Assembly: GCF_000633595.2 (NCBI RefSeq)
Contig: NZ_JIBU02000022.1
Location: 39,514-103,513, forward strand
DNA: 64,000 bases
DNA from: Clostridium drakei
GTDB taxonomy: Bacteria > Bacillota > Clostridia > Clostridiales > Clostridiaceae
Direction of reading: 5' to 3'
Shown here: one piece after another, positions 27,148 through 36,629 of the stretch
Layout of the letters: every line of letters starts with the position of its first letter
Numbering within the stretch: position 1 is the first letter of the stretch
Notes under the pieces: generated by a model
Told to the model about the DNA's origin: nothing
The model's database searches: none
What the model saw: the letters and a program-made list of their open reading frames with translations, nothing else
Program-made: the position numbers and the translations under genes

Positions 27148-27936
27148 TTAATATATAATTCTTTCTTCACCAGAATATATATTCATTTTATTTTCTCTTA
27201 CAAACCCCACTAATGTAATATTAAGCTTTTTTGCTAAAGCAACAGATAAGCTAGTTGGCGCAGATTTGGATATAATAACTGGTATTTGAAGTTTGCCTGC
27301 TTTTAAAAGCATTTCCAGAGATACTCTGCCACTAAGTATTAAGATTTTATCCTTAAGAAAAACTTTCTTTAAAAGCCCTTCTCCTATCACTTTATCTAAT
27401 GCATTATGACGCGCTACATCCTCTGAAATAATAATAATATCTTCCACATCACTAAGAGCAACACAATGTAAGCCTCCTGTTTTTTTAAAGTTTTCAGAAA
27501 AATTAAGATTTTTTTTCATAAATTCCAAGACCTTATTTGCTTTTAAAGTTATTTTACTAACTACTGGTGTGCAATCTATACACTGTAAAAAATTTTTAAA
27601 ATCTTTTAAACTATTATCTTCTAAATTTTCTAATTCAATCTTTTTTGAATAAAAGTTTTTTCTAAAAACACTTTTATCAAAAGTCTCCACTTCAACTAAA
27701 GCTTTCACGTCATCTAGTTTAAAATATTTTATATCTTCCAATCTTTCTATAATACCTTCTGTCGACAAAAATCCTAAAGTTAACTCTTTAAGTTTTTCAG
27801 GACTGCAAAGAAGAGTGGCTATCTTTTTTCCATTAAGCAAAATTGTTAGAGGATATTCACTTACTACTAATTCACTAATGTAACTACTTTCACCATTTTC
27901 AATTTTTACAACCTTACATTCTAATAACTTGTCCAT
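27148..27936 (-). CDS. fdhD: FdhD-type sulfurtransferase for formate dehydrogenase
   Basis: FdhD passes sulfur from a cysteine desulfurase to the molybdenum or tungsten cofactor of formate dehydrogenase, which is needed for activity. The 262-residue protein matches the family with the conserved KTGGLHCVALSD and SEDVARHNALDKVIGE motifs and the C-terminal SAPTSLSVALAKKLNITLVGF block. The sulfur-carrying loop reads LQCIDCTPV: it keeps C-x-x-C but not the usual CGxCG glycines. No formate dehydrogenase lies in this window. It is adjacent to a NarL/NarX-type two-component pair on the same strand, 25 bp away. Confidence 0.88.
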   Translation of the reverse strand: MDKLLECKVVKIENGESSYISELVVSEYPLTILLNGKKIATLLCSPEKLKELTLGFLSTEGIIERLEDIKYFKLDDVKALVEVETFDKSVFRKNFYSKKIELENLEDNSLKDFKNFLQCIDCTPVVSKITLKANKVLEFMKKNLNFSENFKKTGGLHCVALSDVEDIIIISEDVARHNALDKVIGEGLLKKVFLKDKILILSGRVSLEMLLKAGKLQIPVIISKSAPTSLSVALAKKLNITLVGFVRENKMNIYSGEERIIY

Positions 27937-27961
27937 AAATCTATCTCCCTTAAAAATTTTT

Positions 27962-28624
27962 TTAATATAGTTGTATTTGACTAATAAAAACAGCTAATTC
28001 CGTTCTACTATTTAATTTAAGCTTTTCAAATATTTTTGTAATATAATTTTTAACTGTACCTTCTGATAAAAAAAGAACTTTGCAAATATCTTTATTACTT
28101 TTACCTTCAGCTACTAATTTTGCTACATCCATTTCTCTCTTGGTAAGCAAGTTTAATTTATACTTTTGTACTTTGTATTTATCAAGGTTTTGTTTTTCAG
28201 TACTTATAGACTTATATGCCTTAATTATTTTTGCTGCTACTTCAGGATTAAGAAGTATATTACCACTATAAGCAGTTTTTATTGCCTTTATTATATCTTC
28301 TGAACCAGCATCCTTTAATATATATCCATCTGCTCCATTTTTAATTCCTTTAAATATGTACTCATCCTCAGTAAAAGTAGTTAAAATAATTACTTTTACA
28401 TCTTTATATTTTTCCTTAACAAGTTTAGTGGCCTCTACTCCATCCACCACAGGCATTCTAACATCCATAAGAATGACATCTGGTATTTGCTTTTCTAAAA
28501 ATGACATTAATTCTCTTCCATTTTCAGCTTCTCCTATGATATTTATTTCTTCATCCAAGCTCAAAATCATTTTAATTCCTTCTCTTACAATTTCCTGATC
28601 ATCAACTAGTAATATATTTATCAT
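27962..28624 (-). CDS. NarL/LuxR-family response regulator
   Basis: A 220-residue two-component regulator. The receiver domain (1-120) has the acid pair near the N-terminus (LLVDDQE), the phospho-acceptor in VILMDVRMPVVDG, the Thr of ILTTFTEDE and the Lys of YILKDAG. A LuxR-type helix-turn-helix (about 150-215, LTKREMDVAKLVAEGKSNKDI) follows. It sits 17 bp downstream of the histidine kinase gene, with which it forms the signalling pair, and upstream of fdhD. Confidence 0.93.
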   Translation of the reverse strand: MINILLVDDQEIVREGIKMILSLDEEINIIGEAENGRELMSFLEKQIPDVILMDVRMPVVDGVEATKLVKEKYKDVKVIILTTFTEDEYIFKGIKNGADGYILKDAGSEDIIKAIKTAYSGNILLNPEVAAKIIKAYKSISTEKQNLDKYKVQKYKLNLLTKREMDVAKLVAEGKSNKDICKVLFLSEGTVKNYITKIFEKLKLNSRTELAVFISQIQLY

Positions 28625-28641
28625 AACTTGTCACACTCCTA

Positions 28642-29793
28642 TTATATTGGAATATTGGCTTCTATACTAAATCCTGAATTTTTTCCACTAAAATAACTTA
28701 CTCTTCCATTCAGTAAACCTATTCTATTTTCAATTCCATTTAATCCGTTAGACTTTATAATTTTATCACATCCAACTCCATTATTACTTATTATTAAGTT
28801 TATCCCCTCATTACTTTTTATCATGTTTATATTAATTTCAGTTGACTTTCCATGCTTTATACTATTTGTTAAAGCTTCTCTTATAGTTTTATATATTGAA
28901 TTTTTAATATTAATATCTAAATTATCCATGCTCATATCTTCATTAAAATTAATTTTTACTCCACCAGCTATCTCAAAGTTATCAATAAGATTTTTTATAG
29001 CTTCATTAAGATGTTCTATTTCCCTTTCTTCTTTAAGAGCATTAACAGCTTTTCGCAAATCATTAACACTATCCTTTGCAATCTTCTCTGATTTTTCCAA
29101 TACTACCTTAACCTTATCAGGTTTAGAATCTATAACTTTCTTTGCAAATTCCAAATGCATAGTTAATGCCATAAGCGAATGTCCTAGAGAATCATGTAAT
29201 TCCTGAGCAACTCTTCTTCTTTCTTTGGAAATAGTTAAATCTTCAACTCTAAGAGAATATTCTTGAAGTTTTATGTTTGCTAATTTTAATTTCTCATTTA
29301 ATTGCTTTGTTTCTTCTTTCTCCACTTGAATCATTTTTATAGAATATATTATACTAGCCACAGCAAAATAACTTACTATGCTCATTCCCACATTTGATAG
29401 CTTGTCTATAGTATTGGGAATACCTATATTTAAAATAGATACTATAAAAAATGAAGTTCCATGGATCAAGAAAAAAATTTTTAACAATTTTCCTTTTACT
29501 CCAAAAAGTTCAGCCAAAGAAAAGAATATATATCCACTTGCTCCTAAACCTCTTACAAAATATTTTAGCACTGCTGCTCCACAAATAGTAAAAACTAATG
29601 ACACATACTTATACTTGGAATTTTTATTTAATATTTTATTTCTTACATAATCATTAATCATTATAACTGTACTAAACAAAAATAATAGTATCATAATTGA
29701 AATTTTTTTATTAAATCCATGATGAATATCAACAAATACAAGTACTAAAAATAAATATTTAAAAACTACCACAGATTTTCTCAATATGTACAT
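28642..29793 (-). CDS. NarX/DesK-type sensor histidine kinase
   Basis: A 383-residue membrane sensor. About five to six hydrophobic segments fill residues 1-150 with little extracellular material, so the stimulus is probably sensed in or at the membrane. A coiled-coil linker and a HisKA_3 domain follow, with the phospho-acceptor histidine in RRRVAQELHDSLGHSLMAL. The HATPase domain has LTNSIKHGKST (N box) and LNGIENRIGLLNG (G box). It phosphorylates the 27962 regulator. DesK-like layout is an inference from topology. Confidence 0.9.
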   Translation of the reverse strand: MYILRKSVVVFKYLFLVLVFVDIHHGFNKKISIMILLFLFSTVIMINDYVRNKILNKNSKYKYVSLVFTICGAAVLKYFVRGLGASGYIFFSLAELFGVKGKLLKIFFLIHGTSFFIVSILNIGIPNTIDKLSNVGMSIVSYFAVASIIYSIKMIQVEKEETKQLNEKLKLANIKLQEYSLRVEDLTISKERRRVAQELHDSLGHSLMALTMHLEFAKKVIDSKPDKVKVVLEKSEKIAKDSVNDLRKAVNALKEEREIEHLNEAIKNLIDNFEIAGGVKINFNEDMSMDNLDINIKNSIYKTIREALTNSIKHGKSTEININMIKSNEGINLIISNNGVGCDKIIKSNGLNGIENRIGLLNGRVSYFSGKNSGFSIEANIPI

Positions 29794-30107
29794 TTTTTAT
29801 ACGACCTCACTTAATTTAATTTAAAAATTTCATTTTGGTTATTTTAAACAACTAACTACACTTTTTAATTATATTATAGCATTATAGTTAAGTTATGGAA
29901 TATTTTATATAGAAGATAATCTCTCAATTATTAAAACTATAAATCTCTAATTTTGAAAAATATATTCTTTTATATTTAATACTATATAATAAAAAACATA
30001 ATATTTTTTTATTACAATTAACTAAAAAAAATACCATGAATATATATAAATTAATATCACATAATAATATCGTAGAATTTTAAAAAATAAATTTTGGAGG
30101 TATTATT
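29794..30107. other. Intergenic region, nothing recognisable
   Basis: A 314-bp stretch between the divergent histidine kinase and DUF1540 genes. It is extremely AT-rich and must contain both promoters. I see no repeats, hairpins or operator-like palindromes worth naming. Confidence 0.5.
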
Positions 30108-30266
30108 ATGGAAAAAAATAATTGTATCGGTTGTATTGTTTCCGAATGTAAATTTCATGCTAGAACTGAGGATTATTGCACTTTAGACAAAATTCAAGTT
30201 ACTAAACATGAAAATACTGCAACAAGTACTGAGTGTACAGATTGTGGCAGCTTTAAAAGACAATAA
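30108..30266 (+). CDS. DUF1540 small cysteine-rich protein
   Basis: A 52-residue protein with the DUF1540 pattern: an N-terminal CIGCIVSECKFHA, a central YCTLDKIQV, and a C-terminal STECTDCGSF, seven cysteines in all plus one histidine, suggesting a small metal-binding fold. DUF1540 proteins are common in Clostridia and some are spore-associated; the function is unknown. ATG 30108 follows TGGAGG at 7 nt, and a hairpin terminator follows at 30275-30321, so this is a complete monocistronic gene. Confidence 0.85.
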   Translation: MEKNNCIGCIVSECKFHARTEDYCTLDKIQVTKHENTATSTECTDCGSFKRQ

Positions 30267-30274
30267 TTAAAAAT

Positions 30275-30321
30275 AAAAAAGATGATGATGTTGTAATAAC
30301 AATACAGCTCCTCATCTTTTC
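30275..30321. terminator. Terminator between the DUF1540 and SDR genes
   Basis: AAAAGATGA pairs with TCATCTTTT around a loop of about 27 nt. A-rich and T-rich sides allow action on both convergent transcripts. Confidence 0.75.
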
Positions 30322-30364
30322 TATTTCAACACTTCTTTATAAATTCATCTCAATACATTTTAAT

Positions 30365-31222
30365 TTATGAAGTAACCATTTTTCCACCATTTATATGTAG
30401 AGTTTCACCAGAAACAAAACTTGAATCTTCACAAGCTAGAAACACATAAGCTTGAGCTATCTCCACAGGCTGACCTGGTCTACACATTTCCGTATCAGTA
30501 CCAAATTTGCCAACTTGATCTGCAGTAAATGAAGCTGGAATAAGAGGTGTCCAAACTGGTCCTGGTGCTACCGAATTTACTCTTATATTCCTACTTGCTA
30601 GCGAAAGTGCCATTGACCTGGTAAAGGAAGTTACAGCTCCTTTCGTTGCAGAATAATCTATCAAAATTTTATCACCTTTATATGCTGTAATAGAAGATGT
30701 ATTAATAATTATACTTCCATTTTTCAAGTGAGGCATTACTGCCTTTGTCATATAAAACATTCCAAAAAAATTAGTTTTAAATGTTTTTTCAAGCTGTTCA
30801 CTTGTAATGTCTTCTATACTATTTTGAGGATGCTGCTCTGCTGCATTATTTACAAGTATATCTATCTTTCCAAATTCTTTTATTACATTTTCTACAGCTT
30901 TTATACAAAGACTTTCATCTCCTATATCTCCTGATATGATCATACATTTTCTTCCTTTTTCCTGTATTATTTTTTGAGTTTCTTTAGCATCCTCATGTTC
31001 ATCAAAATATACTATGACTATATCTGCACCTTCCTTAGCATATGCAACTGCTACAGCTTTACCAATTCCACTGTCCCCTCCCGTAATTAATGCAATTTTA
31101 TTACTTAATTTATTTGCTCCTTGGTAATTAATGTTATCATAAATTGGTTTTGGATTCATAAGCGACTCTAATCCTGGTTGTTTATCCTGCTTCTGAGGAG
31201 GTATTGTTTTTGGGAAATCCAT
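30365..31222 (-). CDS. SDR-family oxidoreductase, general stress protein 39-like
   Basis: A 285-residue classical short-chain dehydrogenase with an N-terminal extension of about 40 residues (FPKTIPPQKQDKQPG), typical of the YdaD/YhxC/GSP39 group. The cofactor site is ITGGDSGIGKAVA, then NNAAEQHP, and the catalytic Tyr-x-x-x-Lys is in IDYSATKGAV. The Ser is in IINTSSITAY, and the PGPVWTPL loop follows. It reduces or oxidises an unidentified alcohol or carbonyl with NAD(P)H; in bacilli the group belongs to stress regulons. The C-terminal GETLHINGG ending is intact. Confidence 0.9.
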   Translation of the reverse strand: MDFPKTIPPQKQDKQPGLESLMNPKPIYDNINYQGANKLSNKIALITGGDSGIGKAVAVAYAKEGADIVIVYFDEHEDAKETQKIIQEKGRKCMIISGDIGDESLCIKAVENVIKEFGKIDILVNNAAEQHPQNSIEDITSEQLEKTFKTNFFGMFYMTKAVMPHLKNGSIIINTSSITAYKGDKILIDYSATKGAVTSFTRSMALSLASRNIRVNSVAPGPVWTPLIPASFTADQVGKFGTDTEMCRPGQPVEIAQAYVFLACEDSSFVSGETLHINGGKMVTS

Positions 31223-31406
31223 ACTTTTATCTTCCTTTCATTTAAAATAATATTTCTTCTTAATATCTATTATTACTCATTAAAATCTTTATTATTTATT
31301 ATATAAATTGAAAAAAGTTTTTCTATATATTATACTAATCATAAATTGAAAATCTCATTATATAATTCGTCGTTTTTATTATTAATTTAAAAGAAAGGAG
31401 ATAATT

Positions 31407-33473
31407 ATGAGAAAAAAATATATAACTTATCCTTCCGATATGCCAGTTTCAATATCTTTAGAGAATGTAATAAATTATCCCATGCATTGGCATAATTCCA
31501 TAGAAATTATTTATGTTCTTAAAGGTAAACTCAATATCACTATAAGTTCAGATAATTATGAACTCATAGAAAAGGACATAGAAATAATAAATTTAGATGA
31601 ACCTCACAGTATTATAAGTAATGATAAAGATAATAAAGTTTTAGTTTTTCATATAGATCCTTATTTTTTTGAAAAATATTACAGTGATATTGAAAATATG
31701 TTTTTCTTCACCAACACTACAGATGATAGAGCTCAGGAAAGTGAAAAATACGATGCTTTAAGAACATTTTTGGCTAAAATGACCTGTGAAGCAGTTCAAA
31801 AACAAGATAACTATGATAAAGAAATACAAGTTATTCTCATAGATCTTCTTTATCACCTTATAAACAATTTTCACTATTTGATGTATGAAAACGAAGATTT
31901 AAAAGAAAAAGAAGAGCAATTAGAGAGATATCATAGAATTTCTAAATACATATTTAATAACTCTAACGATAACATAACACTCCAAGACATAGCAAAAAAG
32001 GAGTTTTTAAGTACTGATTACTTGTCGCATGGAATAAAAGATGTTACAGGCTCAAGTTTTACAGATTTATTGAATTCAAATAGAGTTCAAGAAGCTTTAA
32101 AACTTATCTTAGATACAGATAAAACTATATCCGAAATCTCAGAAGAAGTAGGATTTTCCCACACTAGATATTTTAATAAACATTTTAAAGCTCATTATAA
32201 ATATACGCCTCTTCAATATAGAAAAAAATTTAAAGTTGATGATGAAAAGTTTGAAGCTCAAAAAATCATTAAATTCTTTGAGTTAAATGAAAGTCTTGAA
32301 TATATAACTTATTATCTAGAAGATTATGATAGATTTAACTACGAAGATAAAATAACAAAAATAAATATAAACATGGGTGAAGATATTGGTGAATTTAATA
32401 AGTCCTTTAAAAATGTGCTAAACGTAGGAGATGCCTTTGATCTTCTTTTAGAAGATAATAAAGACATACTTGAAGTTCTTCAGGAAGAAATAGGCTTTGA
32501 ATACGCAAGACTTTTAAATGTTTTTAGTCAAGATATGTGTATTTTTCCAGGTTCTAAATTTTATAATTGGAATAGAACCAGTGATGTATTTGAATTTTTA
32601 GATACCCTTAATATAAATCCACTTATAGTTATAGATGATAAAAACTTTTCCACTGAAGATTTATTAAAAGTTTTAAAGTCATTTTTAAATTATTTTGGCG
32701 AATTAGACAATTTAGATTTATACTCTTTTAAATTTGAATTCAGTTCAACTGTGTCAGATAACGCCAAAAATAAAATAATAGAACTCTTATGTAATGACTA
32801 TGAGTTAGAAGTGTCAGATAAGCCATTCTATACTAATGATAGTATAGAATATATTTATGATACAACATATATGATGCCATACATTATTAACAGTGTAATA
32901 AAAAATACAAATTCTTTGAATTTTTTAAGAGCCTTTGATGTTTTAGATAAACAGGTTAACTTAACTAATGAAGTATTTTTTGGATATCCTGGTCTCATAA
33001 ATGATAAAGGAATAAAAAAGCCTTCCTATTATGCCTATTACTTATTGAACAAGCTAGGAGATACATTAGTTGATAAAAATGATGGATATATAGTCACAAA
33101 ATCCGATAAAGAATATCAAATTTTACTTTATAATCACAATGATGACATAGATAAACTTATCCCATTTAAAAATTTTTCAAAGCTTAGAGCTGTAAAAAAT
33201 GCTGTTGCACAAAAACTTTCATTAAATATAGTAAATATACCTTCATCTATAAAAATAACTACTTACGAAATAAATGAAAAATCCGGTTCATCATACAACT
33301 ATTGGGTTGATATGGGAAAACCTAAAAGATTGAGTAAAGAAGAAAAACAAATTCTTCATAAAGCCTCTTTTCCTAATATACATTTTAAAAATCTAAAGAA
33401 AAGTACTGTATTTAATCTGCAAATTACTCTCAGAGGCTATGGAGCTTTACTTATCTTGATAAAAGAGGCTTAA
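31407..33473 (+). CDS. AraC-family regulator with C-terminal GH39-like domain
   Basis: A 688-residue hybrid. The N-terminal AraC-type cupin (MHWHNSIEIIYVLKGKLNI, about 25-120) is followed by a double helix-turn-helix (about 180-275, ITLQDIAKKEFLSTDYL and ISEISEEVGFSHTRYFNKHF). A TIM-barrel region of about 400 residues related to GH39 xylosidases comes next. The expected acid/base W-N-E-P-N is replaced by YSFKFEFSSTVSD, so the barrel is probably a sugar sensor and not an enzyme (inference). The final 100 residues match the C-terminal beta domain of such proteins. Likely regulates sugar genes; none is adjacent. Confidence 0.82.
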   Translation: MRKKYITYPSDMPVSISLENVINYPMHWHNSIEIIYVLKGKLNITISSDNYELIEKDIEIINLDEPHSIISNDKDNKVLVFHIDPYFFEKYYSDIENMFFFTNTTDDRAQESEKYDALRTFLAKMTCEAVQKQDNYDKEIQVILIDLLYHLINNFHYLMYENEDLKEKEEQLERYHRISKYIFNNSNDNITLQDIAKKEFLSTDYLSHGIKDVTGSSFTDLLNSNRVQEALKLILDTDKTISEISEEVGFSHTRYFNKHFKAHYKYTPLQYRKKFKVDDEKFEAQKIIKFFELNESLEYITYYLEDYDRFNYEDKITKININMGEDIGEFNKSFKNVLNVGDAFDLLLEDNKDILEVLQEEIGFEYARLLNVFSQDMCIFPGSKFYNWNRTSDVFEFLDTLNINPLIVIDDKNFSTEDLLKVLKSFLNYFGELDNLDLYSFKFEFSSTVSDNAKNKIIELLCNDYELEVSDKPFYTNDSIEYIYDTTYMMPYIINSVIKNTNSLNFLRAFDVLDKQVNLTNEVFFGYPGLINDKGIKKPSYYAYYLLNKLGDTLVDKNDGYIVTKSDKEYQILLYNHNDDIDKLIPFKNFSKLRAVKNAVAQKLSLNIVNIPSSIKITTYEINEKSGSSYNYWVDMGKPKRLSKEEKQILHKASFPNIHFKNLKKSTVFNLQITLRGYGALLILIKEA

Positions 33474-33674
33474 TAATACCTAAAAACAGGTGTTATTAAG
33501 CTATTCTCTTGCTTTGTCTATTTTGTCAACACCTCATAATTGTACTTTTCTTCTGAACCTTTAAGTGAATGTAAATTTCACCCAAAACCATTATAATTTA
33601 ATTAAAGAGATAAGTAAGCAGAGATTATTCTTTAAATGTCCTAACTTACTTTTCTGAAATTTGAGGTGAAATTT

Positions 33675-35066
33675 ATGGAAATTGACAGTAATATTTTTGC
33701 AAAAGAAAAAATTAAAAGAACCCTTTTTAAATTTGCCGTACCTGCTATATTTGCACTGTTAGTATCGGAACTTTACAATATTGTAGACACAATATACGTA
33801 GGTCACTACATAGGAGTTACTTCACTTGCAGCTATAACAATAGCATTTCCTATTCAAAAGCTACTTATAGCTCTTGGTCTTTTAATCGCTATTGGTACTT
33901 CAACTTATGCTGCTAGAAGCTTAGGTGAAAATAACATTTCAGAATTTAAAAAATTAATAGTTACTTCTTTAACTTTAGTTTTAACTCTCTTAACGCTAGT
34001 TTCATTCATTGTTTTTGTATTTAGAAAACCTATTTTTTATATGCTTGGCGCTAGTGACATAACTTATGCCTTAGTAAATAAGTATGTATCCATAATATTA
34101 TTAGGTGGTATTTTTCAATCTTTATCAATAGTAGCCTGTTATATTATGATTTCTCTAAAACAAACTAGAGCTTTATTATATACTAACTTAATTGGTGCTG
34201 TTTTGAATATAATAATCAATTACATTTTAATAGTTATGCTTGGCTTCGGAATTGAAGGAGCTGCCATATCTACAGTAATCTCTCAAATAACTGCCTTTAT
34301 CTTTGCTTTTTATAAATTCAAAAATATTATAAGAGATTTTAATATTGAATTTTCAATGCATTATATTCATACTTCAATTACTAGAGAAATTTTAACTGGT
34401 ATAATAACTATTGGATTTTCAACCTTTATCATAGAAATTGAAGATGCTTTAGTTTCTGTAGTATTAAATAACCTTCTTTATTCCCAAGGTGGAGAAGCTG
34501 CCATTGTAATAGTAGGAGTAATAACTAAAGTTTCAATGTTTTTGTTTGTAACAATAATAGGAATAAGCTCTGCAATGCAACCTATAGTTGCTTATAACTT
34601 TGGAGCTAAAAACTATGATAAAGTAAAAAAGGTTTTAATTACTTCAATTAAAACTGTACTAGTAGCTTCCTTTGGTTTTTGGTTAATTTGTATGTTCTTT
34701 TCAAATTCAATAATAGGTTTTTTCTTAAAAGATTCTACTTTACTTAATGAAACGGTTAAAGCTTTCAGATTATGTATTTCTTTAATACCTCTAACTGGAG
34801 TATATTATATGGGAATAAATTATTATCAAGCAATTGGTGAAGCGAAAAAAAGCTTTTTACTTTCGATATATAGGGAAATTATAATCTTCATACCTTTAGC
34901 TATACTATTTGTTGAACTATTTGGTATAAAAGGTACTTGGATTGCTTATCCTATAACTGATGCCATTGCTGCCCTAACTTCCTTTTACTTCTTAAGTAAA
35001 ACTTTGAGAGAAGACTTCAACGAACTAGAAATAAGCCGCAAACTTAAAATAAAAGCTCATATATAA
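33675..35066 (+). CDS. MATE-family efflux transporter
   Basis: A 463-residue membrane protein with 12 hydrophobic helices in two related halves and the MATE/DinF signature near the N-terminus (VPAIFALLVSELYNIVDTIYVGHYIG) and mid-protein (SSAMQPIVAYNFGAKNYDKV). MATE pumps expel cationic drugs or metabolites in exchange for sodium or protons. ATG 33675 is preferred, preceded by TGAGGTG; the GTG at 33666 is part of that ribosome site. Single gene ending at the terminator 35068-35117. The substrate is unknown. Confidence 0.9.
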   Translation: MEIDSNIFAKEKIKRTLFKFAVPAIFALLVSELYNIVDTIYVGHYIGVTSLAAITIAFPIQKLLIALGLLIAIGTSTYAARSLGENNISEFKKLIVTSLTLVLTLLTLVSFIVFVFRKPIFYMLGASDITYALVNKYVSIILLGGIFQSLSIVACYIMISLKQTRALLYTNLIGAVLNIIINYILIVMLGFGIEGAAISTVISQITAFIFAFYKFKNIIRDFNIEFSMHYIHTSITREILTGIITIGFSTFIIEIEDALVSVVLNNLLYSQGGEAAIVIVGVITKVSMFLFVTIIGISSAMQPIVAYNFGAKNYDKVKKVLITSIKTVLVASFGFWLICMFFSNSIIGFFLKDSTLLNETVKAFRLCISLIPLTGVYYMGINYYQAIGEAKKSFLLSIYREIIIFIPLAILFVELFGIKGTWIAYPITDAIAALTSFYFLSKTLREDFNELEISRKLKIKAHI

Positions 35067-35067
35067 A

Positions 35068-35117
35068 AAAAAACAGCTTCCACTTTACTTAAAGTAGTGG
35101 AAGCTATTTTTTTATAA
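35068..35117. terminator. Bidirectional terminator between the MATE and S8 genes
   Basis: AGCTTCCACTTTACTT pairs with AAAGTAGTGGAAGCT, flanked by a run of A on the left and ATTTTTTT on the right, so it serves both convergent genes. Confidence 0.9.
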
Positions 35118-35124
35118 GTTATCT

Positions 35125-36267
35125 TTAATGTATAGAATCGATGAACTTCACTGGATTAATTATATATAGACCTTCTGAAGTAGTTGTCTTAGTTTCTATT
35201 AATTTATCTATTATTTGATCAAATGTTAAATTTGGGTTAACCTGCCATGCTAAAGCTGCAAGTCCTGTAACATAAGGAATAGCCCAGCTAAAGCCTCCTT
35301 CACCCCAATAAACATAATCGTTATCTGAACTATTACTAGCAGTAGTCCTAAAATCTCCTGGAACAATTATGGTAGACTTATCTATCCTATATTGTTTCAA
35401 GTAATTACTAATCTCATAATTTAAAGGATTATCTCTATTCTTTGAAGCATAACACCCTCCCCATGTAAACTTTTTTTCTCCAAGTAAATTAGAGTATACC
35501 ACTGTTAAACCTTCTGAATTTGCTTTCTTTATAGTTTCTTGCCATTTACTATAATATTTATCTTTCTTCTCTACCCCATCAGATATTGATACAATTCTTA
35601 TTTTTTCATTCTTAGGAAGTGATTTATTAATATCAATAATTTTATCTATAGCCTTCATATAATATTCTTGCCTATCTCTTGAATCTGGAGTTGCAAAGTA
35701 ATATAATTTTGCTCCACTTGCCACACCACAAGTTTTGCCTGCCAAAATGGAGGCACAAGCCATTCCATGAAAATGAGAGTTTGTTTGATCACCTATTTTA
35801 ATGTAGGTCATCTTATCTTTAAATTCATTATGAGTTGATCTTATAGGCTTATCTATAACTGCTACACTAATCCCTTTTCCAGTAATACCTTTTTCATGAA
35901 TTTTACTTAAGTTAAGACCTGTATCTTTACCAATATCAAACCATTTATCTGGATCATACCCTTGTGGAAGTTTGCTTTTTTCTGGCCACTTTGTTGATTT
36001 ATCAAAACCTATATTTGAGATTACTTCCAATGAAACCTTGGACAAATCTTTTTTAGATACATCCTTTCCTTGAAACCCATATATTCTCTCAAGCTCTGAA
36101 TGATGTTTTTTTAAAACTTTATCTGTCACTATATCTGGAAGTTTTGAAGGATTAATTCCCCAATTTTTAGGATCCCCCATTTCTATAGCCTTCTTTACAA
36201 AAATACCCCCACCAATCAAAATCAAAATTACAATCGTAATCGTAATAATTAAAATTTTTTTCTTCAT
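35125..36267 (-). CDS. Membrane-anchored S8 (subtilisin-like) serine protease
   Basis: A 380-residue protein with an N-terminal membrane helix (about 4-25) and an exported subtilase domain (about 115-380). The catalytic Asp is in ISVAVIDKP, the His in SHFHGMACASIL, the oxyanion Asn region in VVYSNLLGE, and the Ser in GFSWAIPYVTGLAALA, a variant of GTSMAxPxVxG. There is no obvious propeptide beyond residues 26-115. A BlaI-type operator sequence lies inside codons 9-14 (36226-36241), so it is probably controlled by the adjacent BlaI/BlaR1 pair. A palindromic element separates it from blaR1. Confidence 0.85.
   Translation of the reverse strand: MKKKILIITITIVILILIGGGIFVKKAIEMGDPKNWGINPSKLPDIVTDKVLKKHHSELERIYGFQGKDVSKKDLSKVSLEVISNIGFDKSTKWPEKSKLPQGYDPDKWFDIGKDTGLNLSKIHEKGITGKGISVAVIDKPIRSTHNEFKDKMTYIKIGDQTNSHFHGMACASILAGKTCGVASGAKLYYFATPDSRDRQEYYMKAIDKIIDINKSLPKNEKIRIVSISDGVEKKDKYYSKWQETIKKANSEGLTVVYSNLLGEKKFTWGGCYASKNRDNPLNYEISNYLKQYRIDKSTIIVPGDFRTTASNSSDNDYVYWGEGGFSWAIPYVTGLAALAWQVNPNLTFDQIIDKLIETKTTTSEGLYIINPVKFIDSIH
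36226..36241. promoter_or_regulatory. BlaI-type operator sequence inside the S8 protease gene
   Basis: AATTACAATCGTAATC here is identical over 16 bp to the operator candidate upstream of blaI (38524-38539). It is a palindrome-like site, TACAATCGTA, of the BlaI/MecI type, 27-42 nt into the S8 coding sequence, where a bound repressor could block elongation or initiation. Confidence 0.6.
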
Positions 36268-36334
36268 TTTTGTATCTTCTCCTTTACTATAAATTTAACA
36301 ACTATAATAGATTTAGGAATGATTATATAATAAG

Positions 36335-36629
36335 CATAATACGACGCAACTTTTTCAGAGGACAGAGGAAGAGGGCAATTGACAGAGGTCAGTGAAGGAT
36401 GATTTTTCTCCGCTTTGCTACGAAAAATCTTCAATTAAATTTTTGATGACTCGTTTCGCTAAAGCTAAACATTGCTGACCTATATGCAGCTAAAGATTAT
36501 TTTGCTTTAGCTTTAGCAAAACAATCTTTAAAAATAAATTAGTTTTCTGACGTAAGGAGGAAAACTCACCTTCATTGTCCTCTGTACTCTGTCAATTGTC
36601 CTCTAAAAAATGCTTCGCATTTTTTTACG
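36335..36629. repeat. Imperfect palindromic element, type R
   Basis: Left arm (gcaactttttcagaggacagagg, then caattgacagaggtcagtgaagg, in pieces) is mirrored by the right arm ending ttcattgtcctctgtactctg and tcaattgtcctcta. The interior holds smaller hairpins such as TTTTGCTTTAGC/GCTAAAGC-type repeats. Its end module (gacgcaactttttcag) resembles the type-A ends. It fills the 362-bp gap between S8 and blaR1. A lone arm of the same type lies at 44708-44780. Confidence 0.75.
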
